NCBI GenBank assembly: GCA_009684515.1
Contig: WKKS01000003.1
Location: forward strand, 248,001 to 312,000
Direction: 5' to 3'
Source: Geobacter sp.
GTDB taxonomy: Bacteria > Desulfobacterota > Desulfuromonadia > Geobacterales > Pseudopelobacteraceae
Length of the DNA stretch: 64,000 bases
The first letter of the stretch is position 1, and every line of letters starts with the position of its first letter. The notes under the pieces were generated by a model. It saw only the letters and a program-made list of their open reading frames with translations, was not told where the DNA came from and did not search any database. Shown piece after piece: positions 27,964 to 35,829 of the stretch. The translations under genes were made by a program, and so were the position numbers.

Positions 27964-29347
27964 GAGGGACCCTCTGCATTTCTTTATGAATAGCGACATC
28001 TGTATCAGACTGATCTTCAATATCTAATTCTTCCGGCTCAATCAGTTCATCTGCCAAAGCACCAGGTGCGTCCTGAACATCACGCAGTTTGCGCTCTATT
28101 ACGCGAGTTCTTGTTGCCGCCTGATCTATGTGATTTCCCGCTTCCTGCAGCTTTTTACGGGTTTTCTCCAGAATCTGGCCGAATTTCAAAAACTCACTTC
28201 GAACCGATCCGAGCAGGTTCCAAACTTCTGCGGAACGCTTCTCAATTGCGAGGGTCCGAAAACCCATTTGCAGACTGTTAAGCAGTGCAGCCAACGTTGT
28301 CGGACCGGCCACAATTACTTTGAATTCTCGCTGCAGTACATCAAAAAGACCCGGCAGACGCAAAACTTCTGCATACAACCCTTCAGTCGGCAGAAACATA
28401 ACGCCAAAGTCGGTCGTGTGCGGCGGCTCCAGATATTTATCACGGATATTTTTAGCCATCTCTCTTACGGCCCGGTCAAGCATTTTGGAAGCATCGCCAG
28501 CCGCTGCCGCATCACCGATTTCCTGGGCTTCAACCAGCCTGAGATAATCCTCTTGCGGAAACTTGGCGTCCAGCGGAAGCCAAACCGTGTTTTCCTGTCC
28601 GACTTCGCGGCCGGGCAGTTTAAGGGCAAATTCGACCCTTTGGCCGCTGCCGGGGATGGTTTCAACATTCGAATCATACTGTCCGGGGGCCAAAATCTGT
28701 TCCAGCAGGCTTGCCAGCTGGATTTCCCCGAAAGTACCGCGGCTTTTGACGTTTGTCAGCACTTTTTTAAGATCACCGACTCCAACAGCTAGCGACTGCA
28801 TTTCACCGAGACCTCGCTGTACAAGTTCCAGGCGCTCACTTACCAGTTTGAATGATTCGCCCAGGCGTTTTTCAAGCGTGTCATGCAGCTTCTCATCTAC
28901 GGTGGCCCGCATCTGTTCAAGCTTACTGGCGTTGTCTTCCTGGATCAGGCGCAAGCGTGCGTCTACACTGTCACGCAGTTTGTCCAATCTGGATTCATTG
29001 CTGATAGTTAACTCCTTGAGTTGTGCCGCAAACAATTCAAGCTGATTCTTCTGCAAACCAGCAATGTCGCTCATCCGTTTGAGAAGTGAATCGCCCAGAA
29101 CAGTGATGCTGCCGGTCATTTCCTCGCGCGAGTGGCGTACTCCGGCTATTGTCTCATCACGTCCCCTGGCGAGTTCATCACGCAGGAAGCGCTCTTGTCG
29201 TTCGAGTATTTTTTCAAGAGTATCGATTCTGGCAAGCAGATTGGAAGCCTCAGACGTGCCACGGCGGCCGCTGAAAATGAGGATGCAGAGCAGACCACAG
29301 CAGGCCAGCAGGAGAAAGATGATTATGTATGCGGTTAAAGGTGACAT
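27953..29347 (-). CDS. rmuC: DNA recombination protein RmuC
   Basis: This 464-residue protein has an N-terminal transmembrane helix (AYIIFLLLACCGLLCILIF), a coiled coil from about 30 to 190 (LEKILERQERFLRDELARGRD and following), and a nuclease-like domain with SRGTFGEIQLASLLEQIL, LPLDAKFPQEDYLRL, FGVMFLPTEGLYAEVL and VAGPTTLAALLNSLQ. RmuC limits recombination at inverted repeats. It lies 16 bp after rsmA. Confidence 0.92.
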   Translation of the reverse strand: MSPLTAYIIIFLLLACCGLLCILIFSGRRGTSEASNLLARIDTLEKILERQERFLRDELARGRDETIAGVRHSREEMTGSITVLGDSLLKRMSDIAGLQKNQLELFAAQLKELTISNESRLDKLRDSVDARLRLIQEDNASKLEQMRATVDEKLHDTLEKRLGESFKLVSERLELVQRGLGEMQSLAVGVGDLKKVLTNVKSRGTFGEIQLASLLEQILAPGQYDSNVETIPGSGQRVEFALKLPGREVGQENTVWLPLDAKFPQEDYLRLVEAQEIGDAAAAGDASKMLDRAVREMAKNIRDKYLEPPHTTDFGVMFLPTEGLYAEVLRLPGLFDVLQREFKVIVAGPTTLAALLNSLQMGFRTLAIEKRSAEVWNLLGSVRSEFLKFGQILEKTRKKLQEAGNHIDQAATRTRVIERKLRDVQDAPGALADELIEPEELDIEDQSDTDVAIHKEMQRVPHDY

Positions 29348-29363
29348 GGTACCGCTTCCGGGT

Positions 29364-30188
29364 CTAAACGCTTACAGGTATATTTTCTGTCAGCCAAAGT
29401 GATAATCTGGCAAACTCTTCCAGTGACAAGGTTTCGCCTCTTCGTTGTCCGTCAATCCCGCAACTGTTTAGCAGTTGCTCCAGATTCACATCCCTGACGT
29501 ATTCAGCCGATTTCAGACAGTTGGAAAGAGTTTTCCTGCGCATTGAAAAGGCCGCTTTGACTACACATTTAAAAATGTGCTCATTGCCGACTTCAGCTCT
29601 TGGCTCCGAAAGCGGGATGAAACTAAGTATGGCTGAATCAACCTTGGGCATGGGGTGAAAACAGCCGGGTGGAACAATGAAGTTCCTGCGGATATCAAAC
29701 CACAACCCGAGCAGCACGGTAGTCACGCCGTATTCTGAGCAGTTCGGCGGCGCCGCCAGACGGTCGCCTACTTCCTTTTGCAGCATCAGCGTCATGCGAG
29801 ATAACTTGTGGTGGACTTCAAGAAGTCGAAACAACACTTCAGTGGAGATATTGTAGGGGAGATTGGCGACCACATTCCATTTGAGTGGAGTTTCTGAAAG
29901 GACGGCAGCCAGATCAACCTTAAGTACATCGGCATCAATCACCGTAACACTCTCTTTGTTCTTAAAGCGGTCACTGTGATATGCAGCCAGGGCGTGGTCA
30001 AACTCAATCAGCAGCAACCGGTCAGCGCGTTCCGCCAGTCGTGCCGTCAATGCGCCACGCCCCGGGCCGATTTCGAGAACGGCTTCGTCAGGATGGATAT
30101 TTGCCGTTGCTATTATCTTGTCGATGATATTCTGGTCCACCAAAAAGTTTTGGCCCAGAGATTTTAAAGGTCGTCTGTTTGAGCTCAC
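29364..30188 (-). CDS. rsmA: 16S rRNA (adenine1518/1519-N6)-dimethyltransferase
   Basis: This 274-residue KsgA-type enzyme has SLGQNFLVDQNIIDKI, the SAM motif VLEIGPGRGALTARL, and the catalytic NLPYNIS with the motif-X region FDIRRNFIVPPGCFHPMPKVDSA. It dimethylates two adenines in helix 45. The GTG start at 30188 overlaps the tsaD stop by 4 bp. Confidence 0.95.
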   Translation of the reverse strand: MSSNRRPLKSLGQNFLVDQNIIDKIIATANIHPDEAVLEIGPGRGALTARLAERADRLLLIEFDHALAAYHSDRFKNKESVTVIDADVLKVDLAAVLSETPLKWNVVANLPYNISTEVLFRLLEVHHKLSRMTLMLQKEVGDRLAAPPNCSEYGVTTVLLGLWFDIRRNFIVPPGCFHPMPKVDSAILSFIPLSEPRAEVGNEHIFKCVVKAAFSMRRKTLSNCLKSAEYVRDVNLEQLLNSCGIDGQRRGETLSLEEFARLSLWLTENIPVSV

Positions 30189-31207
30189 GTCAATAATTCC
30201 TTTATGCTGTCCATATCCCAGGTGGCGGTCACGTCCAGAGTTTGTTTTGAAGCCATCCCGTTTGAAAGGTAATAGTCACCCGCCACTGCCAGCATGGCCG
30301 CATTATCTCCACACAATGATGGCGCGGGAATGGAAAGATCCACCTTCAGTTTTTTGCACAATTCTGCCATACGGCTTCTAAGGCCGCTATTGCAGGCCAC
30401 GCCGCCGGCAACCACAAGTCGTCTGACACCGGTCTGTTGCAATGCCGCTTCTGTCTTAAAAGCAAGCACATCGCAGACAGCTTGTTGGAACGAAGCGCAC
30501 AGGTCATTCAACTCCTGGCTCGGGTTCGTCACCGGATGTTTGGCGACATGTTGAAGCACAGCGGTTTTAAGCCCGCTGAAGCTGAATCGGAGAGTGCCAT
30601 CATGCAGCAACGGACGGGGCAGAGCTACTGCGGCGCAGCTTCCGGAACCGGCAAGTTTATCTATCACTGCACCGCCTGGGTATGGCATTCCCATAATTTT
30701 TGCAGATTTATCATAGGCTTCTCCGGCTGCGTCATCGATGGTTCTGCCGAGAGTCGTATAACATCCGATTCCCTCCACATGATACAGATGGGTATGTCCT
30801 CCTGAGACGATCAGTCCGAGAAACGGAAATTCGACCGGTTGTTCAAGAAAAGATGCCAGCAGATGCCCCTCGATATGATGGACACCGACAAACGGAATCC
30901 TGCGGGCTGCGGCGATGGCTTTGGCCGCTGAGAATCCGACCAGCAAGGCGCCAGACAAGCCAGGACCGCGGGTTACAGCGACACCCTCAATATCAGCCAT
31001 GCTGACTTCGGCACTCTGCAATGCCTGACTGATAACGGGCGATATCATTTCCAGATGCTTGCGGGAGGCAATTTCCGGCACAACCCCGCCATAAAGGGCG
31101 TGAACAGCGATCTGTGAGGAGACGATCGATGAAAGTATTTCGCGACCATCGCGCACAACCGCCGCAGCGGTTTCATCACAAGAGGTTTCAATGGCAAGAA
31201 CCAACAT
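30185..31207 (-). CDS. tsaD: tRNA N6-adenosine threonylcarbamoyltransferase
   Basis: This 340-residue ASKHA-fold protein has VLAIETSCDETAAAVV, the metal His pair in VGVHHIEGHLLA, LIVSGGHTHLYHV, PYPGGAVIDKLA and VVAGGVACNSGLR. With TsaB, TsaE and a TC-AMP synthase it builds t6A37 on ANN-decoding tRNAs. It heads an operon in which every junction to rmuC/tsaC overlaps or is under 20 bp. Confidence 0.96.
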   Translation of the reverse strand: MLVLAIETSCDETAAAVVRDGREILSSIVSSQIAVHALYGGVVPEIASRKHLEMISPVISQALQSAEVSMADIEGVAVTRGPGLSGALLVGFSAAKAIAAARRIPFVGVHHIEGHLLASFLEQPVEFPFLGLIVSGGHTHLYHVEGIGCYTTLGRTIDDAAGEAYDKSAKIMGMPYPGGAVIDKLAGSGSCAAVALPRPLLHDGTLRFSFSGLKTAVLQHVAKHPVTNPSQELNDLCASFQQAVCDVLAFKTEAALQQTGVRRLVVAGGVACNSGLRSRMAELCKKLKVDLSIPAPSLCGDNAAMLAVAGDYYLSNGMASKQTLDVTATWDMDSIKELLT

Positions 31208-31362
31208 TATTTAATAGCCTTTTTCTGGAAATAGCATATTTGTGAACCACCAAGGCCAAATAGCACAAAAGACACAAAGTGTGCAAAGTTGACATTCAAG
31301 ATACGTGACCAGTATCTGAAGCACCCAGCGCCCTCTGTGCCCTTTGAGTTTGAACGTATTTG
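31208..31362. other. Intergenic remnant without a gene
   Basis: This 155-bp gap carries low-complexity words such as CACAAAAGACACAAAG and a CCACCAAGGCC run, a kind of intergenic remnant seen between housekeeping genes. A 6-bp hairpin AGATAC/GTATCT (minus strand) is present without a T-tract. No open frame or promoter pair stands out. Confidence 0.4.
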
Positions 31363-32679
31363 CTAGAGAAGATTTGCTGCCAGTTCCGCCAGTTCAGACC
31401 GCTCGCCTTTGGTAAGCGTAACATGCGCCGCAATTCGCTCTCCTTTAAACTTTTCAACCAGGTAGGTCAATCCGTTGCTGGAAGCATCCACATACGGATT
31501 GTCAATCTGGTACGGGTCTCCGGTTAAAACAATCTTGGTACCCTCTCCCACCCTGGTGACAATTGTTTTGATTTCGTGTGGAGACAGGTTCTGCGCTTCA
31601 TCAACAATCAGGTACTGATTAGGTATCGAACGGCCGCGAATGTAAGTCAGCGGCTCGATATCCAGCAATCCCATGGCCATCAGCTCCTTATAACCCTTGC
31701 TGTGGCGCTTTTCGGACTCATGCCCGGAAATCAGCAGTTCGACATTGTCAAAGATCGGCTGCATCCAGGGGGTCAGTTTTTCCTCAATATCGCCCGGGAG
31801 AAATCCAAGGTCTTTACCCATCGGAAAGACCGGACGTGACACAAGCAACCTATTGTAAACGTTCTCTTCAGCCGTTTTGTGCAGGCCGGCTGCGATCGCC
31901 AGCAAAGTTTTACCGGTGCCGGCCTTGCCGACCAGGGTTACCAGCTTGATGCTGTCATCCATCAGCACATCCAGGGCAAATGATTGTTCGCGGTTGCGTG
32001 CAAAAAGGCTCCAGATACCCTCTTTAGGGACCTTGCGAACCGGAACTATGCGACCGTTGGCAGGATCATTGCGACAAATGGCTGTGTGCGCAGGATTGGA
32101 ACTGTCCACAATCGTAATGAATTCATTCGGGTCAAGCTTCAGCGGCGCTTCCAGCCAGCCCTGGCCATAGAAACGGTCGATAGACTCCGCTGGCAACTCA
32201 ATGCTGCGGGTACCGGAATACAAATCCTGAATATCCACCTTGTCAGATTCATAATCTTCGGCAACCACACCGATTGCATCCGCCTTTATGCGCAGGTTGG
32301 TATCCTTAGTGACAAAAATTGCAGATACGTCAGGGTAGCGATCGCGAATATCCCTGGCAACTGCCAGTATCCGATTGTCACCGCTGTCAACCCGCAGATC
32401 GACCGGCAGGTTTTTAAACTGTTTTTCTGTGAACAGCTCAACCCGCAACGTACCGCCACCCGGCATGGTTACGCCAACCGCCAGCGATCCTTTCTCACGC
32501 ATGGAGTCCAATACCCTTGATACCATGCGGGCATTGCGACCGGTTTCATTCATGTCCTTCTTGAATCGATCGATTTCTTCGATAACCGTAATCGGGACAA
32601 AAATATTGTTTTCCTCAAACTTGAAAAGCGATTGTGGGTCGTGCAAAAGTACGTTGGTATCAAGGATGAAGTTTTTCAC
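31363..32679 (-). CDS. PIN-domain / PhoH-family ATPase
   Basis: The GTG at 32679 (VKNFILDTNVLLHDP) is chosen because PIN-PhoH proteins start at this block and AAAGG precedes it; the TTG at 32721 has no site. Of 438 residues, about 1-150 form a PIN endoribonuclease fold with acidic residues in LDTNVLLHD, EEIDRF and FVTKDTNLR. The rest is a PhoH P-loop domain: Walker A GKAGTGKTLLAIAAG, Walker B YLIVDEAQNLSPHE, then LTGDPYQID. Such PhoH2-type proteins act as ATP-driven RNA helicase/RNases, sometimes as toxins. No antitoxin is adjacent. Confidence 0.9.
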   Translation of the reverse strand: MKNFILDTNVLLHDPQSLFKFEENNIFVPITVIEEIDRFKKDMNETGRNARMVSRVLDSMREKGSLAVGVTMPGGGTLRVELFTEKQFKNLPVDLRVDSGDNRILAVARDIRDRYPDVSAIFVTKDTNLRIKADAIGVVAEDYESDKVDIQDLYSGTRSIELPAESIDRFYGQGWLEAPLKLDPNEFITIVDSSNPAHTAICRNDPANGRIVPVRKVPKEGIWSLFARNREQSFALDVLMDDSIKLVTLVGKAGTGKTLLAIAAGLHKTAEENVYNRLLVSRPVFPMGKDLGFLPGDIEEKLTPWMQPIFDNVELLISGHESEKRHSKGYKELMAMGLLDIEPLTYIRGRSIPNQYLIVDEAQNLSPHEIKTIVTRVGEGTKIVLTGDPYQIDNPYVDASSNGLTYLVEKFKGERIAAHVTLTKGERSELAELAANLL

Positions 32680-32729
32680 GGGCAGCCTTTCTGTAGGGGT
32701 TGGGAGATGATTTGGCTGCAACAGCAGCG

Positions 32730-32993
32730 TTATCTTTCAATGATCTGGATAGACAGTCCATCGACCTTGCCAAGCAGTTTGATCCAAACCGGCCGGTTTC
32801 GATATTTTGCATCAAGAATAGCTTCACCTTCCTTGTTGATAGCCGAAAGAACGCTTTCCGGTGAATCGTTGACGGTGAAATAAGTATAGATTCCGGTCTT
32901 GTAGAGGTCTTCTTTGGTAAATGGTTTGTCTGGCGGCAGAGAGCATGCGGCACAGACCATCAGGCTGAAAAAAATGGCAATCAACAATTTCAC
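32730..32993 (-). CDS. Small lipoprotein of unknown function
   Basis: The GTG at 32993 has GAAGGAG seven bases upstream; the TTG at 33011 overlaps that site and is rejected. The signal peptide ends in a lipobox (VCAAC-SLPPD). The 65 mature residues (YKTGIYTYFTVNDSPESVL to DGLSIQIIER) form a compact alpha/beta pattern. It lies between phoH and the class V aminotransferase gene. No family recognised. Confidence 0.6.
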   Translation of the reverse strand: MKLLIAIFFSLMVCAACSLPPDKPFTKEDLYKTGIYTYFTVNDSPESVLSAINKEGEAILDAKYRNRPVWIKLLGKVDGLSIQIIER

Positions 32994-33021
32994 AGGGCAA
33001 CTCCTTCTCAATCTGTCAAAG

Positions 33022-34179
33022 TTACATGGAACCCTTTATTTTACTGACGCATTGTACAACGGCATCAGAAAAAATTGCAATCTCTTCGAGTGTGCTGGAC
33101 CACCCGGGACTCATACGGAGTGTGCCCCCCGGCATGCTTCCAATCGTGCGGTGAGCCAACGGGGCACAGTGTAATCCGGCCCGCACAGCAATATCAAAGT
33201 CGTGGTCCAGCTCTGCTGCCAACATGGATGCGTCAATCCCGTCAACATTGAAAGAGAGTACCGCTCCACGTTTAGCAGGGTCAACCGGACCATAAAACTT
33301 TATCCCATTTATGGTACTCAGCATTTTTGTTGCTTCCGTGATCAGCGAACGCTCATGTTGCATGATTGTATCTATTCCGCGTTCAAGTATGAATTCAATT
33401 CCCGCCTTTAACCCAGCGATTCCAGGAAGGTTATGTGTGCCGGCTTCATAACCGTCAGGCATCATGAGCGGTTGTTCAAGAGACGTTGAACTTGTGCCGG
33501 TCCCACCCTCTACGATCGGTTTTAGCTCGACATGCGGGGCGACATATAACAGGCCGGTGCCGGGAGGGCCCAACAGCCCTTTATGACCGGGGGCGGCCAG
33601 AAGATCGATTTCGGATGACATCACATCAATCTCCACATAGCCGGCGGATTGGGCCGCATCCAGCAGGAAAAGCGCTCCGGCATCATGACAGGCAGCCGAA
33701 AGCTGCCTTATTGGCTGAATTGCCCCGCAGACATTTGAAACATGTCCTACGGCAATCATTCGCGTATTTGAGCGTATGGCACTTTTAACATCATCGGGGC
33801 TGACCAGACCGTCCGAACCGGCTTCCACAATTGTCACCTCCACTCCTGTGTTTTGCAGAGCGTGGAGGGGGCGCAGGAGGGAATTGTGCTCCATGGAGGT
33901 CGTGACGACGTGGTCGCCTGCCGTCAGTATGCCATGCAGTGCCAGATTGAGGGCACCGGTCGCATTGTGGGTAAAGATGATTCGTGAAGAGTCAGGAATT
34001 GAGAAGAGTCCGGCCACCGTTTCGCGAGCCATGAACATGATCCGGCCGGCTTCCAGAGAGCGGCGGTGGCCGCCGCGTCCGGGAGACGCGCCGACTTCAC
34101 GCATGGCATCGATGACAGCCTGATAAACATTTTCTGGTTTTGGAAATGACGTTGCCGCATTATCAAGGTAGATAGACAT
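33022..34179 (-). CDS. Class V aminotransferase, cysteine-desulfurase-like
   Basis: The ATG at 34179 (MSIYLDNAATSFPKPENVYQA) follows GGAGAG. The 385-residue enzyme has GRGGHRRSLEAGRIMF, FTHNATGALNLALHG, the PLP Lys in APGHKGLLGPPGTG and RAGLHCAPLAHRTIG with the Cys of the sulfur-accepting loop. This is the SufS/CsdA-like 'cysteine desulfurase family' that moves sulfur or selenium from cysteine. No IscU/SufU scaffold gene is near, so its role may be sulfur donation to tRNA or selenium recycling rather than bulk Fe-S assembly. Confidence 0.85.
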   Translation of the reverse strand: MSIYLDNAATSFPKPENVYQAVIDAMREVGASPGRGGHRRSLEAGRIMFMARETVAGLFSIPDSSRIIFTHNATGALNLALHGILTAGDHVVTTSMEHNSLLRPLHALQNTGVEVTIVEAGSDGLVSPDDVKSAIRSNTRMIAVGHVSNVCGAIQPIRQLSAACHDAGALFLLDAAQSAGYVEIDVMSSEIDLLAAPGHKGLLGPPGTGLLYVAPHVELKPIVEGGTGTSSTSLEQPLMMPDGYEAGTHNLPGIAGLKAGIEFILERGIDTIMQHERSLITEATKMLSTINGIKFYGPVDPAKRGAVLSFNVDGIDASMLAAELDHDFDIAVRAGLHCAPLAHRTIGSMPGGTLRMSPGWSSTLEEIAIFSDAVVQCVSKIKGSM

Positions 34180-34224
34180 TTTACATCTCTCCAAAGTCGG
34201 CTGCGGACGATATCCGGTTATAAC

Positions 34225-35547
34225 TCATTGCAGAAAAACAGGTTTTTCACTCAACCACGGAAAATGCTGCACACTGCCTGAGCGAGGGTCACGAACAGCA
34301 TCATAAATTTTTTGGGATATGGCTGCCGGATCAGAACTACCCCACCAGTTTTGCAGTGCGTTAACATCTTCACGACCTGAATTATGAAGGTTGAAACCTT
34401 TGTTGCCACTGAAAGAGTTTCCCCATACAAGTGCGCGACCATCTTCCAAACGCAGCGCATCCTGATTGTTATCAAAAAACCGGCATCGGTTTACCTTGAC
34501 TCGAGTTCCAGCCAGATGAAGTGCGGCTTCCCGATTATTCAGGAAACTTGTAGCGATAATCTGCCCCTCGCCACCGTTCAGATCTGCTCCATATCCGTTT
34601 CCTGAAAGTTCAACCGCAGTGATTCTGATACGGCATTCGTCCGAAAGCAAGCCAAACTGCTCGTTATTCGTGATTTTGCAGGAGGAGATGCTTGCAGCGG
34701 ATTTAAACATGACAATGCCTCGCTTACAGGCAGAGACCGTGAGTTCTTTCATATCAAGCTCACTGTCGTGCATCTCGAATCCGATGTCAGAGTTAGAGAA
34801 AACCCCGCCGTTAATATGCGTTACCGAGTCTCGCATCAAAAAACCGGTGTGTGCCCAACTGACTGAAACCATCTTCAGACTGACCGTCGAGAACTGGGTC
34901 TCCAGACCGGTATTTGCGTACTCAATACGGCAATGTTCAAGCTGATTGCGCTTTTCACTGGCTACTAGCGATATGCCGCCCCAATCACCGCGAGCAGGCG
35001 TGGATCGATCAGAGGTGAAAACAATCGGTTTGTCCGCGGTACCGACAGCATGAATACGCCCTTGAATAACGAGACGCGCAGAGGTGTTTTTTGTTCCGGT
35101 TGCGGCAAATCTGATCACGGCGCCCGGTTCGACCCGCAAAGTAGCCTGGGGGGCAACTACCAGATACCCCTTGATCAACACATTGCCACGCAAGTTGACA
35201 TCTTCAGTCAGGGTTGCCTTGTCGTACACTGCAGATGCATCATCGGCTGACAAGTCAGCGTTTCCATTCATATCCACGGATGGTGCCGCCACTCCCTGAA
35301 TCCGCGATGGCTGCAGAGGTATTTCCAATGACAAATGGAGACCGGCCGGGTGGACGATTTGATTAGCCTCGGATATGCCGGACATAAATGAACTGTTCGC
35401 TGAGTACACCGGTTCGGAAGGAACAGAGCTGAAAATCTGCCTGTTATTGAGAACTGAAGAGGCCCCACCGTCTGAAAACATTGCACAACCAGCAGTAAAA
35501 AAAGCTGCCGTGCATAAAATTACAAATCCAACCGACATATATTTCAC
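34225..35547 (-). CDS. Right-handed beta-helix lipoprotein (NosD/CASH-type repeats)
   Basis: This 440-residue protein has a signal peptide with lipobox (FTAGC-AMF). After about 100 residues comes LRGNVLIKGYLVVAPQATLRVEPGAVIRF, then a ladder of parallel beta-helix coils rich in Asn and Gly (LEHCRIEYANTGLE, ISSCKITNNEQFGLLS, VNRCRFFDNNQDALRL, LHNSGREDVNALQNWWG). The pattern matches the periplasmic NosD-like/Beta_helix families. NosD assists copper-sulfide centres of N2O reductase, but no nos genes are here, so the role is open. The final NWWG motif is typical of surface beta-helix proteins. Confidence 0.75.
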   Translation of the reverse strand: MKYMSVGFVILCTAAFFTAGCAMFSDGGASSVLNNRQIFSSVPSEPVYSANSSFMSGISEANQIVHPAGLHLSLEIPLQPSRIQGVAAPSVDMNGNADLSADDASAVYDKATLTEDVNLRGNVLIKGYLVVAPQATLRVEPGAVIRFAATGTKNTSARLVIQGRIHAVGTADKPIVFTSDRSTPARGDWGGISLVASEKRNQLEHCRIEYANTGLETQFSTVSLKMVSVSWAHTGFLMRDSVTHINGGVFSNSDIGFEMHDSELDMKELTVSACKRGIVMFKSAASISSCKITNNEQFGLLSDECRIRITAVELSGNGYGADLNGGEGQIIATSFLNNREAALHLAGTRVKVNRCRFFDNNQDALRLEDGRALVWGNSFSGNKGFNLHNSGREDVNALQNWWGSSDPAAISQKIYDAVRDPRSGSVQHFPWLSEKPVFLQ

Positions 35548-35702
35548 GTATTAACTCCACTTTTAATCCCGAAATTTCTAACACAAATCACTTGAAGATG
35601 TAAATTCAATGTTGCCGCCAGACTGAAATCGCGCACATAACGGCAGCTGTAATTTGTTTATATGTCCTTTCAAGATGTTAGGTACGGACAAAATAAATTG
35701 TA

Positions 35703-35730
35703 TTGACAGGGCATATATGTTGTGTTTTAT
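35703..35730 (+). promoter_or_regulatory. Candidate sigma-70 promoter of nrdJ
   Basis: A perfect TTGACA (35703-35708) is followed 16 bp later by TTTTAT (35725-35730). The first NrdR box lies between and over these elements and the second just downstream, the geometry expected of repression. Confidence 0.55.
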
Positions 35731-35756
35731 TTTTGCGCCTACACAAAATATAGTGT
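35710..35756 (+). promoter_or_regulatory. Tandem NrdR boxes upstream of nrdJ
   Basis: ACACAAAATATAGTGT at 35741-35756 matches the published NrdR consensus ACACWATATATWGTGT at 15 of 16 positions. A second, weaker box at 35710-35725 (GGCATATATGTTGTGT) matches 11 of 16, mostly in its right half. The start-to-start distance is 31 bp, three helical turns, as known for NrdR box pairs. NrdR is the ATP/dATP-sensing repressor of ribonucleotide reductase genes; its gene is not in the window. Confidence 0.8.
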
Positions 35757-35829
35757 TTTATCTTACAGCAATCAACTCAACGCCAATCTTTTAATATCTG
35801 TATGTTTTTTCAAAATCAAGGAGATCAGC

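Noticed and set aside
28130-28792. 220-codon frame antisense to rmuC
   Set aside because: rmuC motifs are clear on the other strand, and this frame has no start signal.
35548-35829. Possible cobalamin riboswitch before nrdJ
   Set aside because: No B12-box-like sequence or paired leader structure seen; the NrdR boxes explain the region better.
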